64,000 bases of DNA from Angiostrongylus vasorum (GCA_018806985.1 JADANN010000169.1:62001-126000); one strand, 5' to 3'. Shown: positions 23,730 to 35,379, counted from the first letter of the stretch. Notes: generated by a model not told the origin, from the sequence alone. A program made the numbers and translations.

Positions 23730-25135
23730 CCGCGTACACTCACCACAAATCCTTCTGTCAACACTATTGTAAACCGACTATCATTTAACCACAGTATGAA
23801 CGATCAACGTATCTTATTTCATTGATTTTTCTGTCAGTGTTGCTATGCTGCGAAAAGGGCTCTAATTATAGCTTGTGCGAATGACGATCATTGCCTTGGT
23901 ACTGACACAGCACCGACCAGTCGTAATGCTGTGAGGGATGTTCGCTCAACACTGGTGCGTTAATCAAAAAATAGAACCTCTGGTGATAAAGCATAAAAGC
24001 ATTTGAAGTTCATGAACGCCTTAATGATGTCTCGCCCATCGTATTATATTAAGCATCACACAGACGGTTCAAATGCTTGTTTCCTCTATACATTGATGGG
24101 CGAGGACCCCGTGATGTATCAAGGCAATATGCTTTCCACCCAGACAAGTCTTTCATTAATTTGTTAAATAGGAGAGATGAGGAAGAGAGCGCGCTTAGCA
24201 GAACCAAAAAACAAAATATTCATTACAAGTCGCTTTCATCCAAGAATCAAATTTCACGGCAGTCTAACGGCCCATCACTGCTAGTACCAGTAACAATGTC
24301 CAGTGTTCCACAGGTCTCTTCTGGAGATCAGAGAATAAACAAAAAAACCACCATAAAAAATCCTCGAGAGCTCACACATACGTGTATTTTTTTCTGTAAA
24401 TAAGCAGTACAAGCAAAATCGCAAAACTATTAACACTATAAAATATCGCGCATAGTCCAAATCGACAACTATCGAATCCTGAAATTTCTCGATGATATAA
24501 AATAAACGATAAGTGAAACTCGAATATTCGCACGCAGGTCGAGATCGGTTTTTGGTGTAAAAACCTATTCTGATACTCAAAAAGCGTAAAGACATTCAAA
24601 TGCCATCCAGAATAACCGAGAGGGAACACGGAACGTCTTCAATTAGTCTCGCCGATAACGTCCGCCTAACAACTCTGCTCTGGGCTTGTGGTTTTTGCGA
24701 TTGTTTTTAAAAGAGCTCCAAAATCTCTTAATCGGTTGCGATTTTCCCTATCACTAAAATGGAGAGCCTCTCGCTTCTCTGCGGATCAAACCAATCTTCA
24801 TTTTTTCCAAATTACTGACATCGTAGATTGTATTTCACCTGCATCGTTTTCTATTCATAGCAAGGTTGACGAGCTTTCTGCCTTGAATTTCTGCTTGAAT
24901 TGTCAATTTATGCGAGATTTCATTCTGACGATCTCTGATGTGAGGCGTTGTGTCGAATGTCGTCGTCTCAGATCGTTTCGTCGCAGAACTAAGAAATAGA
25001 AGCTCCTTTATTGTTATGTATAGCACCGGAACCAGTTCACACGCACCATTTTTGAATCTCTGTTTATTCACGTATAACTTAAAAGACCGACTTTCTACAG
25101 ACCTCGTAAGTAGCTGAAACATTTATTTATATGAC
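23730..25135. other. No confident gene
   Basis: A faint family A body trace is seen at 24080-24180 (gacaagtctttcattaattt). Opposed open stretches at 24688-24999 (+) and 24835-25122 (-) overlap. Neither has a domain I recognise, so neither is called. Confidence 0.35.
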
Positions 25136-25139
25136 CTTA

Positions 25140-25300
25140 TAAATTGATCTTGTTGAGCCAATGCGAGGTTGGTATAGGTCTTCGTTGTTATTGTTGTTGG
25201 TGTTGTTGGTCGATGGCTGATGTTTCGGCGATTTAGCCAGCCTTCCTCAGAGCCGTGCTGTTACGAGTGGGACCGCCTATTCAGATATGGCATTCAACGC
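25140..25300 (-). mobile_element. PLE family B end fragment
   Basis: Starts aaattgatcttgttgagcca, contains (ttg)n and the inverted hammerhead core (reverse CTGAGGA and GAAA), and ends gctgttacgagtgggaccgc. It matches the left arm of the neighbouring element at 25.33 kb. Confidence 0.75.
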
Positions 25301-25436
25301 TTGCAAACCGATACCAAGTAAGCAGACGACATATTTATTAATGTGTTCTTACGAACAGATCTTGTTGAGCTGATGCGAGGTTGGTATAAGTTGTCCTTGT
25401 CGTTGTTGTTGATGCTGTTGTTGATCGGTGGTCGAC

Positions 25437-25480
25437 GATTTCGGCGATTTCGCCTTCGTCAGAGCTAGGAGATGTCTTTG
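25437..25480 (-). ncRNA. Hammerhead-like core, left arm of PLE B
   Basis: On the minus strand: CTGACGA, hairpin GGCG...CGCC-like, GAAA. The stem I side is very short and the region after GAAA has diverged. Confidence 0.45.
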
Positions 25481-26070
25481 TAACAGTAGCCTCATATTCG
25501 CTAAAATATCTGTACTATTAATGAAGATCGAACACATAAATGAACGCCATATTGATCAGAAAGTCCACTCACCATGCTGTTACGAGTGGGACTGCCTACG
25601 AAGTTGATCACGTGTGATTGAATTTGAATTGGAATTGACGAATTCTGACGAGAGATGAGAAAGTGAAAATTCGTCAAAGCAGTCCTCTAGGTACACACTA
25701 GAACACAAAAAGCACAATGGAGATGATTTTTGAAGTGAATGTCCCTGATCCTAACGTAGGATTCGAAAAAATCAATGCGCAAGACCCTTGAGGCGTTCTG
25801 GATAAATTTCAAAAATCCCAAAATGAACCGGAAAGATGAATGCCTTACTCTCACACCCTCACACATGATCTGGCGCCTTATTTTGAAATGGTATTTTGAC
25901 CCCTGGGTGGGTCATGTTCGCGATCCCACGTGAACAACGCGTGGGCCAATCCCTCTCATAATAGCACTGTGACTGGGTGGCATTTTTGATCAATATGGCG
26001 TTTATTTGAAAGTTTGGCCTTTATTAATACTATAAATATTTCACTGAATATAAGGCTACTGTTACATAAA

Positions 26071-26114
26071 ATACGTCCAGACTCTGAGGAAGGCGAAATC
26101 GCCGAAACGTCAGC
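26071..26114 (+). ncRNA. Hammerhead-like core, right arm of PLE B
   Basis: ACGTC (26073-26077), a very short stem I segment CAGACT, CTGAGGA (26084-26090), stem II GGCG...CGCC, GAAA (26104-26107), CGTC. Stem III can form from ACGT on both sides. Stem I is too short for a classical fold, so this is either a minimal or a decayed ribozyme. Confidence 0.5.
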
Positions 26115-26279
26115 CATGGACCAACAACACCAACAGCAACGACGACAACGAAGACCTATACCAATCTCGCATCAACCAACAAGAACGGTTCATAAGAACA
26201 TATAAAAACAAATATCAAGTATTTATGCCGAGATTTATAGAAAGTCGGTCTTTTGAATTATTAAGCAGACGACAGTGAT

Positions 26280-26700
26280 TTGAAATAATGGAGACTTCAG
26301 AGTACAGGGATTGCGTCTCACTTCTCATCTAGCCTGCCGACTGAAATTTGGGTCCGATGTGACAGGACTCAAATCAAACCAGCAAGCCACTTGGAACTAG
26401 TGAAATCTCATATCCAGGCAGAGCGACGATAAATTAGTGTTGTCAATCGAAGTATTACTTACAAATGCCGTGTCACAACCAAATGTACATTACATTCTCT
26501 TTCGCTGGCGGTTGCCTACGGAAAGATGCACTGGAGGTTTGGTCGAAATATGTCGAAACGTTCAGTGTACTTGATGAAACCGTTGGGATTGGCGAACTAA
26601 ATCTGCTGGTGAACGATGCTGAGAACCAGAAACTGGAGATCGAGGTGGCACAAGTGCCCTGGGCATATTCTGGAAAAGTTTTCTAGAATTTACCGCTTTT
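26280..26700. other. No recognisable gene
   Basis: A 73-codon open stretch at 26465-26686 (+) has ordinary-looking composition (for example LDETVGIGELNLLVNDAENQ) but no recognisable domain. It is left uncalled. Confidence 0.35.
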
Positions 26701-27050
26701 TTGTATATTTTTTATTCCATTTTATTTGACCCGTCTTCATGTCTACTGTGCGCATCCCAGCACTTCTCACATTTCCTCGCATCCATTGTCCGCGAAGATC
26801 TTCCAGCTTTACGTGTAGCTTCGGTTGTCCCTTGAGGATTTTCATTTCATCTTGAATGTCGTAGAATGCTGGTCAAACAATTCTCCCTGGAGTCCTGAGA
26901 TAGCCGGGCATGAGCGTTTCCATTTGGATTGCAGTGAGTGATTTAGACAAGTCCGGCACCAATTTCACGACCTCGGAGGGATCAGAAGTTTGGTTGGCAC
27001 GGACTGGAATCGAACTAGACCATGATCGTGATGACGGGCATGACTACCAC
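26700..27050 (-). repeat. Dispersed repeat family D, copy 1
   Basis: Homologous over about 330 bp to 54250-54625. Shared blocks include attttcatttcatcttgaat, gaatgctggtc and the SINE-like ending gacaagtccggcaccaattt. The right end contains a reverse B-box-like ggactggaatcgaacta. Confidence 0.72.
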
Positions 27051-27164
27051 TTTTCACTATATTCGTGTATTAAAGCACGAAAAGTTGGACGTCAACGTAT
27101 AACATAAGGAAGCAACGTATACTTTGACTCCAATTAGCTTTGTAGAGGTGCCCAGAGCAATGAT

Positions 27165-27248
27165 GGGTTTGATGAGCCAGTGTAGAGGGATTGAATGATT
27201 GGCAATTTGTGTATTCTACAGCGCTTCTAGCCACTGCGCTACACTCAA
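27165..27248 (-). mobile_element. SINE family A head fragment
   Basis: Ends with ctagccactgcgctacactc, the reversed tRNA-like head. The rest is eroded. Confidence 0.5.
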
Positions 27249-27501
27249 ATTATTTTCCATTATTTCATCGTAAGTCACAAGGTTCTGTCATGAAATATCT
27301 TAGTTGAGCATAAAGAAGTTCAGCAATTAATCACTACGGCGAAAAAGTGTATTTTCACGTATTCGCAAAGAATATAGGAGGCGGACCATTCTTGGGCGTA
27401 AAACAATCGCGAACGAAGAGGCGGTCTTAAAGTCTATATGAGTTTTTGGCCGACGCGCCAAAACTTTACGCTCGAAAATTAGTGCAAACTATTGCAACAT
27501 T

Positions 27502-27786
27502 AAAGGATAAAGGATAAAACTCTTAGCGTCGATCAATCTCTGAGGGATGCGCTAAGCATTAGACTTCATAAAGCATCCTTAGAGGTGATTGAACGCATAC
27601 CTGGCCTATAAAATGAATTCCGGTGTCCTATCGATGTATCGACACAGTGTTATACTTCCATATAAGTCTATTACGAATTTGTCGACTCTGGAAGGATGGA
27701 GGGCTTGGTAAGCCCCCAAGGGCGAGATCGCACCGACAACAATGGGTGTATTGCACAGCATCTCAAACCATTGTGCTACACGCCCC
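27502..27786 (-). mobile_element. SINE family A, copy 9
   Basis: Begins with the repeated tail taaaggataaaggataaaac and ends at the reverse head ttgtgctacacgccccgc. Complete but diverged. Confidence 0.83.
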
Positions 27787-27789
27787 GCA

Positions 27790-28795
27790 ATGCAATATTG
27801 GTTATTGAAAATCCTCGTATTCTTTTTTATATTTAGACGTTAAAAGCTCACCTTCCTTGAGCGTTTTTCTTCTTGCAAGTCTCCTGGGAAAAAAAGTAGT
27901 AACAAAAAAGTGAACATTTCAGGAGGAAAATAGCACTGCGTTTTTTCAAAAGATGAAAACTGCTATAACGACTATTATGTTAACAAAAAATAAGATTTTT
28001 TGTTGTAGAAGAAACTTACTATCAAGCTTTGCATTAAAATCATTCCCTAGCGAGATCCTCGTCGACGTTCACTAGAACAAATTCGCACTAAATTTCCAGC
28101 CGTCTTTTTCTCTCGACTAAAGTCGAAAGCTCAACAGGTTGTTGAAGAACATTAGAAAAATTAATTATTACCTTCTCCATTGGAATCTTTGGAACGTTTT
28201 GAGGGTGGTGATTTGTTCAGCGTTGTACGAGCGCTAAAATTTTTCTAAAGATAGACATCTCAAGCTATGATGGAATTGCTGAGCTACTACTTCCTATTTT
28301 AATAGTTTTCTTTAATTATGATTAAATATGATAGTTTCATCTGAATAAAAAACAGAAAATTCTGGTAATTGTTTCTCCACCACGATTTTCGCTCTTGCAC
28401 ACACCGCTCCGCAAGCCTCCAACATCTCCATAAGACGCCACAGTTGATGTCCATCTTTATTTAATTTGGCGTGGAAGAGTTTTCAATAAGGTGAACAAGT
28501 GAGTGACAACCACCAGGGTTTATCATTTCCATATTTTTTCTTCAGAATCTATATCTGTCCATGTTATGTCCAACATGTCAGAATCCATGTTTAACTAGTT
28601 GAAGAAAAAACCACGAGACTAATCCCGTCAGTAAACAACGAATTCGAATCCGCCCTCTGAAAATAGTGCATCTCGTTCTATACATGATTTCAGTTAGTGA
28701 TTCCTATAATGTCGGAGCAACGGAAATTTTCCACTTCCTACTTCGCTGTCGTATTTAGCTTATTTCTTTAGTTGAATAGATTTATTCAATCGAAA
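27790..28795. other. No recognisable gene
   Basis: AT-rich, nothing recognised. Confidence 0.35.
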
Positions 28796-28801
28796 TGAAA
28801 A

Positions 28802-28834
28802 AAACACACACACATATACACACACACGTACACA

Positions 28835-28893
<59 letters not shown>
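28802..28893. repeat. CA/TG microsatellite
   Basis: About 90 bp of (ac)n, with a few interruptions (atata, gta) in the first 40 bp and a pure run from about 28840. Confidence 0.97.
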
Positions 28894-28894
<1 letters not shown>

Positions 28895-28896
<2 letters not shown>

Positions 28897-29960
28897 TAAT
28901 GAGACAATAAAATGCTTCTTTGAAGAGGTTGTTGATCATCACCAGGCTTCTGTGCCCGAATTTGAGCAAACAGCTCGCCTACTCACCCACCAACTTGATG
29001 GCAGTTTTCTATGATTAACTACCGACCGTTTTATTGTCGAATTTACAAGTTGACGACGGCATGTCATCGTTCAACACGGCTCGAGACGATCGGCCAATGG
29101 TGAGGAAGACATTGCCATGCTTTGAGACATGTTGTCTTGCAGTTCTACTAAAATACGGTACTACATCAAAGTCCGATATCATAAAGTTTGGATTAAAGAA
29201 AAATTTGAAAATAAGAAAGATATTCTATATACCAGCATCCGCAGCTGATATAAACATTATTCGCGTTCATAATTGTAATCAGTTTTCCATCATTAGCAGC
29301 TCGAACAGCTAACGTCGTTTTGCTGACAGCAGTATTCTCAGGCAGCCATCTGTGCTTGACGAAAACCGAGTATGACGCGGTGAAGTGAACCTCGAACTGC
29401 TTCTAGATGACTGAGCCTCACTATCACCTTGCGTTGATTTAAGTGTTTGACGAGTCAGAGTGCTTGACCTTAAAGTCACTTATTCTAATTCGATGGACAA
29501 AATCTCTCAACGCAGTCTTGGTTTAAAATCCTTTATATTCTTTATAATTTTCACATATCTCAATTAATGTTTTTGTTTCACCGACTTTGGTGAAGCAAAT
29601 CCCGTTTTTGTGATTCCCAGGTAATAAGCTCATCTATGAAAAATGACATTTATCATCAAAGTGTCAACGCATGAATCTCATTAGGAGCGTGTATCAAACT
29701 TTACCCAAGCTAACAGGCTTTGGGCTGCGAGCAATGATTAGAGATACCGCCCATCCAAAACATGCGTTGCCCTGTCCTCAATGCTCCGACCCCGACGCAG
29801 GCTAAACAGGTCTCCATCCTACCGGAGGTTATAGGTGGTTGTTTTGAACACGACATATGGTATGTAACTAGCTCCCTACTCACCAGAATCGACAAAACGG
29901 CAACTCCTTTCTTGCAAAATAATTAAGTCACCCTCTGTGAGATAAACAAATACCTAACAA
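28895..29960. other. No confident gene; a possible repeat remnant at 29.7-29.9 kb
   Basis: The GC-richer patch at 29710-29905 reads on the minus strand as RMETCLACVGVGALRTGQRM. It looks like a fragment of something once repeated or coding, but I cannot identify it. Confidence 0.3.
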
Positions 29961-29965
29961 ACTTC

Positions 29966-30155
29966 AAAAAATATCTCGCCGTTGATCAATCCCTGAGGGA
30001 TATGCCATGCATTCGGCTTCATTAAGTATCGTTGGAGGTGACTGAATGCATATATGGCCTTTACAATGACTCGCGGTGGCCTATCGATGTATCCAGCCAG
30101 TGCTGCTATCCTCCCAGATAATTCTGGTGACGTGGGCCGTCGGGGTCGTGGGCGC
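29966..30155 (-). mobile_element. SINE family A, copy 10 (head deleted)
   Basis: Tail side and body are present (gttgatcaatccctgaggga, tgaatgcatatatggccttt). The right end is truncated after cctcccagataattctgg. Confidence 0.75.
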
Positions 30156-30615
30156 GACCTTTCTAGCAAGTTTTTATAAGAAAAACTCCTTATGTTCCAC
30201 AGTACTGAAGAGTGGCTTTGGCAGAAATATGGAAACGATTTGACAAGAATACACCAGGATTCCAGGTAGAGTCATGATCGGCTAGCGTTCAACGACGTTC
30301 ACAGAAACGATGAACTTTTTAAGTAGCAGCACATATGCAATTCCGAAAACCTTCATGAATAATACAAGGCATTCGTGACGATAGTCTTCATCTGATTCGC
30401 GACTGACAGTCTTACATCTGGTTTTTTCGAGCCAATGTTCTCAAACTGTCCAAAAAACCTCTAAAACTCTTCTTTTGCTAATGAACCACCGAAACTAACT
30501 ACGTATTTTAGGGTAGCACTGTGTCCACCGACACCATTTCCTTAACTGCATCCCGTTTGTTGAGTGGCTTCGATACCCGCAAATAGAAACTTCAACGAAA
30601 AGGTAAAACCATAAG

Positions 30616-30688
30616 GAATAAAGCACCCAGCGTTGATCAATCCCTGAGGGATGAGCCATGAATTTGAGCTCATTGAGCATCGTTAATG
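30616..30688 (-). mobile_element. SINE family A tail fragment
   Basis: Only the 3' end survives (aataaagcacccagcgttga to ttgagcatcgttaatg). It joins the RTE fragment that follows. Confidence 0.7.
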
Positions 30689-30699
30689 TTCTCGTGACG

Positions 30700-31075
30700 A
30701 GTTACACATATAGGTGCCACAATGGTTCTGCGGAATGGTCAAACACATGGCTCTCATATTCCGGTCAGCATAATGAGAAGAACAGACGACAGTTGGACGA
30801 AAAGAACAGTGGAATGGACTCCAAGGGAATGCAAACATCCCCTAGGACGACCACCAACACGTTGGGCAGAAGTGTTCGTAAACAAAGTTAATCAGCTGTA
30901 CCGGCAGCTGCAGTTGTTTTACAGATCACGGTATGAGAGTCGCACGCGCTACCATGCTCGAACAAGACCACCACCATGGACTACGATTGTGAAAGAAAGG
31001 AACGAATGGCATATGTGCTGGGGTCCGAACAGCTCTTGAAGACGGACCGTCCATGTGTCTAAGTAATGGTTTTGC
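30700..31075 (+). pseudogene. RTE LINE C-terminal fragment, second subfamily
   Basis: Plus-strand text IMRRTDDSWTKRTVEWTPRE, GRPPTRWAEVFVNKVNQLY and VKERNEWHMCWGPNSS is the conserved end of RTE polyproteins. The 3' tail gacggaccgtccatgtgtct follows the stop and resembles the tail of family B repeats. It is a 5'-truncated copy, as expected for LINE retrotransposition. Confidence 0.85.
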
Positions 31076-31352
31076 GCGAATGGTCAAACACATGGGTCTC
31101 ATATTCCGTCCGGTGGTTTATTTTTAACACATATAACTATTTCCCTACAACCTTTCTTATCAATTTGTAGCCTGTAGGCCTGTAGAACACAGGTGCTGCG
31201 TTGGGCCTTGGGAAAAGCTCGATTCTACACTTAGAAAGATACAAGAAACAGCTTTCTGAACAGGTTTACTAACCATAAAATTTGGAGTGTAGGAACTGTT
31301 CATCAAATAGTTCCTATTTTCTATATTATGTATGTTTCTTGTTCACCTGTAA

Positions 31353-31575
31353 CTATCTTAAAACTATCTTCGCATCTTCTTTAAATTGCCTCTTAGCCAC
31401 TATCTCATGCAGTTGCCTTGCAGGTGGCTGGAAAAGCATTCTATAACTTCTTTCAATAAACTGCTCTTCTTTGTCCGATAGTTCGGGCACTGAATCAGCA
31501 GCAGTCAGCTGAATGTACTTTCCAGCATCTGCCATCCCAAAAGAAGTTTCCAAACGAGCAGCTGCGCTCTTTTCA
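31353..31575 (-). pseudogene. Old coding fragment of unknown identity, copy 2
   Basis: Minus-strand open stretch with DAGKYIQLTAADSVPELS, then DKEEQFIERSYRMLFQPPAR. It is related to the fragment at 13.4-13.8 kb. It stays open for about 65 codons but lacks a recognisable domain. It may be an exon of an unidentified gene or a multicopy element. Confidence 0.4.
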
Positions 31576-32250
31576 CATGTAGCTCTATCAGGTTGTGCTA
31601 GTAGAAAAAAGCCTTTAGAACCTCTCTCTAGGCGCTGTCTTTAGTTCCCTCTGGCAAAGCTCCACCCACTACAGGAGTAATAGACAGCCCATGGCCATTC
31701 GTCTTCAAGTGTTCGCAATGTTCGCCCAGTGTCCATCCAGTTCGTTCATACCCCTAACCCGTTCATATACTTCGCTCTACTGTTATTGTTGTTATTGTTA
31801 TTATTACCATAAAAGTTGTAACCCAGCGTTCGACTCAGTGATTTATACATAAAGGACCCGCGTGGCAGCTACAAGGACTAATATTTACGACTTGGTATTC
31901 ATATAATGTTGGGAGCTCTACGCCGCAACATGGGGGGCTAGTCGAGCATTAGTTCAATTCTGATGGTTATAGGGAATGATAGTCATCGTATAGAGTACCC
32001 GGATACTAAAAATACTGGAGTTATGACCCATAATTTGCAAAACACCTTCAATTGCCGACAGCAATATTTGTTTGATCAACCACAGTACCACGTAGTAAAA
32101 CAGCATCATCACTATCATTCATACCCATAGAAAAAATAGAACAAAGTATTTTCTACAACGCATCCGTGTTCATAATCCACAAAGTCCTCTAGTTATCGAA
32201 AAAATTGTGTTCACTTTCAAAAAACCAGCAACTCCATAAAAGCTGAAAAT
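31576..32250. other. No recognisable gene
   Basis: AT-rich with a short tta/ttg tract at 31785-31805. Nothing else recognised. Confidence 0.35.
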
Positions 32251-32314
32251 TAGGCGTCGTCAAGTCGGCAACAAAGCTGAGATTAGGCGTCGTTGCGAGA
32301 GTGTTCAAGATGAT

Positions 32315-32520
32315 TTAACCCACATCTGGCTTGCAGTGAGTGCAACGACTTGCGGTGCCCACCGATGTAACAAATCAGTGCACCTATCATTCCAGACAAG
32401 AACGGTTACAATTCGCCTACTTCAGATAGAATGACGGCTTAGTGAACCAGGGGCGAGGTCGAAACAAAGACTACGTGTGTGTTGGAGCGCAGCTCAATCC
32501 ACTACACTACATGCATCCCG
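32315..32520 (-). mobile_element. SINE family A, copy 11 (eroded)
   Basis: Body traces ccaccgatgtaacaaatcag and tccagacaagaacggttaca, and reverse head actacactacatgcatcccg. Confidence 0.6.
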
Positions 32521-32759
32521 ATGATAAGATGCTATGAAGAATACATGCCTGCAAATTATCTAGATGTTTTCTATCTGAAAGTTACGCAAATAGTACCAGA
32601 TGTCAATGAAAAGCAACCTGGAGCATTGTTTTGGGCGTTCGTTAACTGCAGAACCACCGTCAATGCTGGAAAAAGTATGCAATTTTTTGCCGTTTCGAAA
32701 ATTAAAGTTGCTTTGCCTTTCATTTGCTGCTCGTTGTTTTTTTCACGGCAGAGTGCCAT

Positions 32760-33130
32760 AGGAAATGCAATTAAAAGGATGCTGAGATATGAGCAAAATT
32801 CGGGATTCCATATGGGATTCGAACCCACCATTACCCTTATCAGCGCCTCATGTGCTATGCACCACAGAAGCCGAGGGCCTTGTTTTTACCTTTTTCTCAG
32901 CCATATTTCTACCCTTTCGATGGTACTAGCAATCATCTGTCAACGGGAATGGTCCACGGAACACAAATCGGCAATGAACCCAACTAAGTTGAAGCCTCCG
33001 TTAAGGGTAACCGCGGATTAGAAGCCGGCATGCTGTCCCGAGTTTTGCTCATATCACGGCACCCTTGTGGTTCTATTTACCAATATCGTATCTTGCCATG
33101 ACGAAAGAGTAGTCAATAAATAAAAGTTAA
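32760..33130. mobile_element. SINE family C, two heads in inverted arrangement
   Basis: The reverse complement of 32812-32880 shows an A-box-like tggtgcatagc and a good B box, ggttcgaatcc. A second, plus-strand head lies at 32990-33040, followed by the family tail at 33055-33130 (gtcaataaataaaagttaaa). The 180-aa open stretch across this region is an artefact of the repeat. Confidence 0.7.
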
Positions 33131-34440
33131 AACATTGTTCAAAACTAAAAAGAAAACCAGTGTGCCAAAACCAGACTATTTTCCATAAAAAAGAATGAAT
33201 CCCGCAGTTCATAGTTAGATGGTAATCATAGCGTGATAATATTTTGATTCCAAAACTCGATCAGCAATCCAGATATCGGGATTTTGCAGGAGTAAGGAGA
33301 TTCTCCGATAGAATTACTCACTATAGCACTTTTTGGTGTTCGTGTGTGTTTGTTTAACTGCGACATAAACAGAGGACTCCTTAGTTCCTAGTTTCGTCGC
33401 GATAGGATCCCTCAAGATGAGAAGGACCTCGCCATATTGTAAAAAATGTGATATTCCCCACTTATTCTGAGGAAGAGAGGTGTGCTAAGTAGCACAGGAT
33501 CGCAAGAGGGACGAATGAAAGCCTCACTATAATAGCATACATTAAAGTCAATCGATAGCTAACGAAATTGCAACTGAAACAGATGGACATGAATCCCTTG
33601 TAAACCAATAGAATTTAGGATCTCGACATCCTCGAACGTACAACAAGAGGTATAACTGTACAATTCTTGCCAAATGTAAGTGCTAAGTTTGTGAACTTGG
33701 TCGTTTTACTACAGTTACCATGATTTTTTGCATCCTAAACTTTGCTTCTGCTCCACCTCATCACGTTGCTTTGTAGTACGCTCTGCTGCTTTTGGCTTTT
33801 GTTTCACTCTAGAACAACAGAAGCTAAGGCCTCAGGTTGGCTAGAGGGACAGTTCCAGAATCTAGATCTCCATATGCCATAGAAATGAAGAAAAATTCGT
33901 GTAGTACATCATTGCAGAATCCATTGCTCAGCAAAAAGGTAATCAGATAAAATAAGACTCTCTGTTCAGCGCGTATTTAGAACCATTTGTTAGAACGATT
34001 CTCTTATACATTCCAGCGAATTCACAGTGACATCTAAAGACGACTGTACACCACACTACGACACTACTGTAATGAAACTTCTGTTGGTGGCTCTAAATCA
34101 CTGATAACGCTGTCAAAACCGCCCATAAAGTTGATGTTGGCTACCGGACAGCTAATCAGGCATAAAATGCCGCGAAACTTCAGACACAAAAAGATTGAAC
34201 ACAATTTTGCTTATTTATATACGTAGCTGTTAATTGCTATTTTTCATAAAGATGGTTTCTAGGCAAGTTTTCTGGCGAACGACACAAAAACTTACTGATC
34301 TGGCCCGTGTTGAGGTTTTATGACAGACGCATCGACTTCCCGAGCACATCGAGACGGAGCAAGAGTTCGGCGTGAACCAGTGCTCGATCTGAACATGAAA
34401 GCCATGAAAGTTTGTGGACCGATCTTTTAGAAACAGTGAA
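33131..34440. other. No recognisable gene
   Basis: AT-rich, apparently single-copy. Confidence 0.35.
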
Positions 34441-34443
34441 TGA

Positions 34444-34673
34444 AGGGATGACAGGATAAAGCATCCAGCGTTGATCAATCCCCCTTGTGACACACGGAAC
34501 ACTCAGCTTCATTAAGAATCGTACAGCTAGCGAAGTATAAAACAGTGTATTTCATCATTCCATACAAGCTAACAAGGAAGGGATGAAAGGTTTGGTTAGA
34601 TCAAGGTTGGAAATCTAATCGACGACCATGTGTGCTTTGTATGACGCCTCCAAACTCTCCACTGCGCAGGTTC
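34444..34673 (-). mobile_element. SINE family A, copy 12 (eroded)
   Basis: Tail side gataaagcatccagcgttga at the left and reverse head ctccactgcgcagg at the right. The centre has rearranged. Confidence 0.62.
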
Positions 34674-34739
34674 AAGAGCTATTAAGAAAAAGATATATAA
34701 CAGATACTCGGAGCCTCAGGTGGGCTTCCAACTCGGATC

Positions 34740-34945
34740 CGAAAATTGGCTGAGGGAAAGGCAAAGCAATGGCCTCGGCTGGTGCGGTGTATAGCACGTG
34801 AGTCCTCAAAAAGGATAATCGCCGGTTCGAAGCCCATTTAAGCTTCTGAGTTGTCTCTCAGCATTATTGTAGTTGTATTTTTACATAATACCCTGCCATG
34901 AAAACAAGAACAGGCAGTAAAAAAAAGGTTAAGCACTATGTGCTC
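34740..34945 (+). mobile_element. SINE family C, copy 4
   Basis: A-box-like tggtgcggtgtatagcac, B box ggttcgaagccc 40 bp later, then the tail side (ccctgccatgaaaacaagaa, gcagtaaaaaaaaggttaa). The promoter-box spacing is that of a tRNA gene, but the stems cannot fold as a tRNA. Confidence 0.78.
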
Positions 34946-35017
34946 CGTTGTTTCTCGTGATTTGAGTAGGCTTGGTTCGGTGAAGAGATTAATTTCCAGG
35001 AGAACATGGTAATATGA

Positions 35018-35378
35018 TACTTGATACTTGAACGGCCGGTCCTCACTAGTTGTGCGGGCCCCAGCATTATCACCATTTTTTTGGAGATTTACTGGTTAAG
35101 CCACTGTGGTTCGCTGGAATCCCGAGGACAGCCTGGTCAAAGTCTGCCCCATGTCGTCACGACGACAGGCAGTCGCAGCCTTGGTGGATCAGAGGGAGAT
35201 TTGCCACCATACGACTTTGATACCAGTACGGTGGTCGATCCTGGTACTGGCTTACTCTTAGCTAGGCTTCCTGATGGAAATTCCGGACTTCTTCTCAGCT
35301 TAGGAGACCCTGACATCGCAGTCCGACACCCAGGAACAGCTCCCAGCCACGATGAGGCGGTAAACCGTTGGAAGGAAC
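35018..35378 (-). repeat. SINE-like family B, copy 3
   Basis: Begins gatacttgatacttgaacgg and ends gaggcggtaaaccgttggaa. Full-length. Confidence 0.86.
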
Positions 35379-35379
35379 A

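Larger units (their letters stand above)
25319..26274 (+). mobile_element. Short PLE of family B with 13-bp target duplication
   Basis: Flanked by taagcagacgaca at 25319-25331 and 26262-26274. The arms at about 25357-25600 and 25950-26205 are inverted copies of each other (gagctgatgcgaggttggta against ataccaatctcgcatcaacc). Between them lies a remnant of the PLE C-terminal coding region (about 25700-25860). The 3' end carries atgccgagatttatagaaag, the same terminal motif as family A PLEs. It is a strongly 5'-truncated, non-coding copy. Confidence 0.85.

Noticed and set aside
28760..28969. Cysteine/valine-rich minus-strand open frame
   Set aside because: It is the CA microsatellite translated.
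32479..33021. 180-codon plus-strand open frame
   Set aside because: It runs through an eroded family A SINE and two opposite family C SINE heads, so it is a repeat artefact rather than a gene.
34780..34860. Functional tRNA genes at SINE heads
   Set aside because: A and B boxes are present, but the acceptor and anticodon arms do not pair and the same sequence is dispersed, so these are SINE promoters.
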